DNA from: Wuchereria bancrofti
Lineage: Eukaryota > Nematoda > Chromadorea > Rhabditida > Onchocercidae
Assembly (NCBI GenBank): GCA_005281725.1
Contig: SSBO01000009.1
Coordinates: 5,278,363-5,342,362, forward strand
DNA: 64,000 bases
Direction of reading: 5' to 3'
The notes beneath the pieces were generated by a model. That model saw nothing but the letters and a program-made list of their open reading frames with translations, did not search any database and was not told where the DNA came from. Made by a program: the position numbers and the translations under genes. Position 1 is the stretch's first letter, and each line of letters starts with the position of its first letter. This document shows positions 63,443 through 64,000 of this stretch, piece after piece.

Positions 63443-64000
63443 ATATCACATGTCATGCTCATAACATTGCTGGAAGATTGACTCGAATGTGAACTGTTTA
63501 CTATGAGGATATGAATTAAAATAAAATAATAAAAGCGAAATACCTTGAACTTTAATTTGAAGAAGCTATAAAAGGAAGCAAAGTTTCTAGCAGTGATCGG
63601 TATTATGGATGCTAGTGCGGAATAACTGAACAATCTGCTATCCGAGAAAAATTATCATATCCTTGCGGGAAAGACTTTATCTCGCTTTTTGAAGCTTCTC
63701 AATAGATGAACATGAACAGTTGGTATTTCTACTCAACTTGACTGCATCTATTTCTGGATGAGTTCAGATTCGTAAACAGTAGTGAGGAAAGTCTGCTGTA
63801 ACAATTATCCACTGGATATTTCTCTTCTAACATTTAAAGAAATAGCTGAAATCATTCCATATGAAAGATAGTTTCTTTGTCAGTGTTGCACTTAACCCCT
63901 ATTTCTTTGAGAAATTTTTAACAAACCTTTTAACTAAACAAACTAGAAACATTTAATTTTCTAGTTACGATAGCTCTATTGTTCGGTATTTGTAAAAAAG
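63443..64000. other. 3' flank of the neuropeptide gene
   Basis: Contains AATAAA matches near 63520-63530 (78 nt after the stop) that could end the transcript. I see no further coding exon or second amidated peptide before the window ends. Confidence 0.55.

Overview
This is nuclear DNA of a nematode, most likely a filarial or other clade III (spirurid) species; that placement is inference. The basis is strong AT richness, many short exons separated by introns of about 60 to 1200 nt, T-rich TTTCAG-type 3' splice sites, splice-leader-type acceptors 1 to 45 nt upstream of several start codons, and nematode-type products (a FLP-34/NPY-like neuropeptide, a nematode-type G-alpha). Every multi-exon model below was joined by hand. 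Each exon boundary was checked for reading phase and each sum divides by three, but nothing was confirmed with transcripts or database searches.

Layout. 1-1013: C-terminal end of nephrocystin-4 (+). 1.0-8.4 kb: no gene seen; it holds a ~1 kb inverted-repeat element, a TATG-rich microsatellite and small repeats. 8.4-10.4 kb: a PAPS-dependent sulfotransferase with a long tail (+). 10.4-19.5 kb: a 9 kb gene-poor stretch. 19.5-24.0 kb: a G-protein alpha subunit (+), convergent with a minus-strand pair, SDE2 (upstream) and an RSL1D1-like ribosome biogenesis protein (downstream), which looks like an operon. 32.6-34.8 kb: a proline-rich single CCCH zinc-finger protein (+). 36.1-38.4 kb: ATAD1/Msp1 AAA ATPase (+), convergent with the DNA primase large subunit (39.5-44.2 kb, -). 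45.3-54.6 kb: the splicing regulator RBM25 (-), divergent from KRR1 (55.0-57.2 kb, +) over a <400 bp shared promoter interval. 57.2-63.0 kb: gene-poor. 63.0-63.4 kb: a compact two-exon FLP-34/NPY-type neuropeptide precursor (+).

The 24-57 kb block is dominated by nucleic-acid housekeeping genes (SDE2, RSL1D1, primase, RBM25, KRR1), compact and arranged as operon-like, convergent and divergent pairs. The flanks carry signalling or sensory genes (nephrocystin-4, sulfotransferase, G-alpha, neuropeptide) separated by long AT-rich non-coding DNA. The most notable observations are the neuropeptide gene, two phase-supported GC-AG introns sharing the same donor string, the SDE2-RSL1D1 operon-like pair, and the large inverted repeat. 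I found no sign of a wholly unknown multi-gene system.
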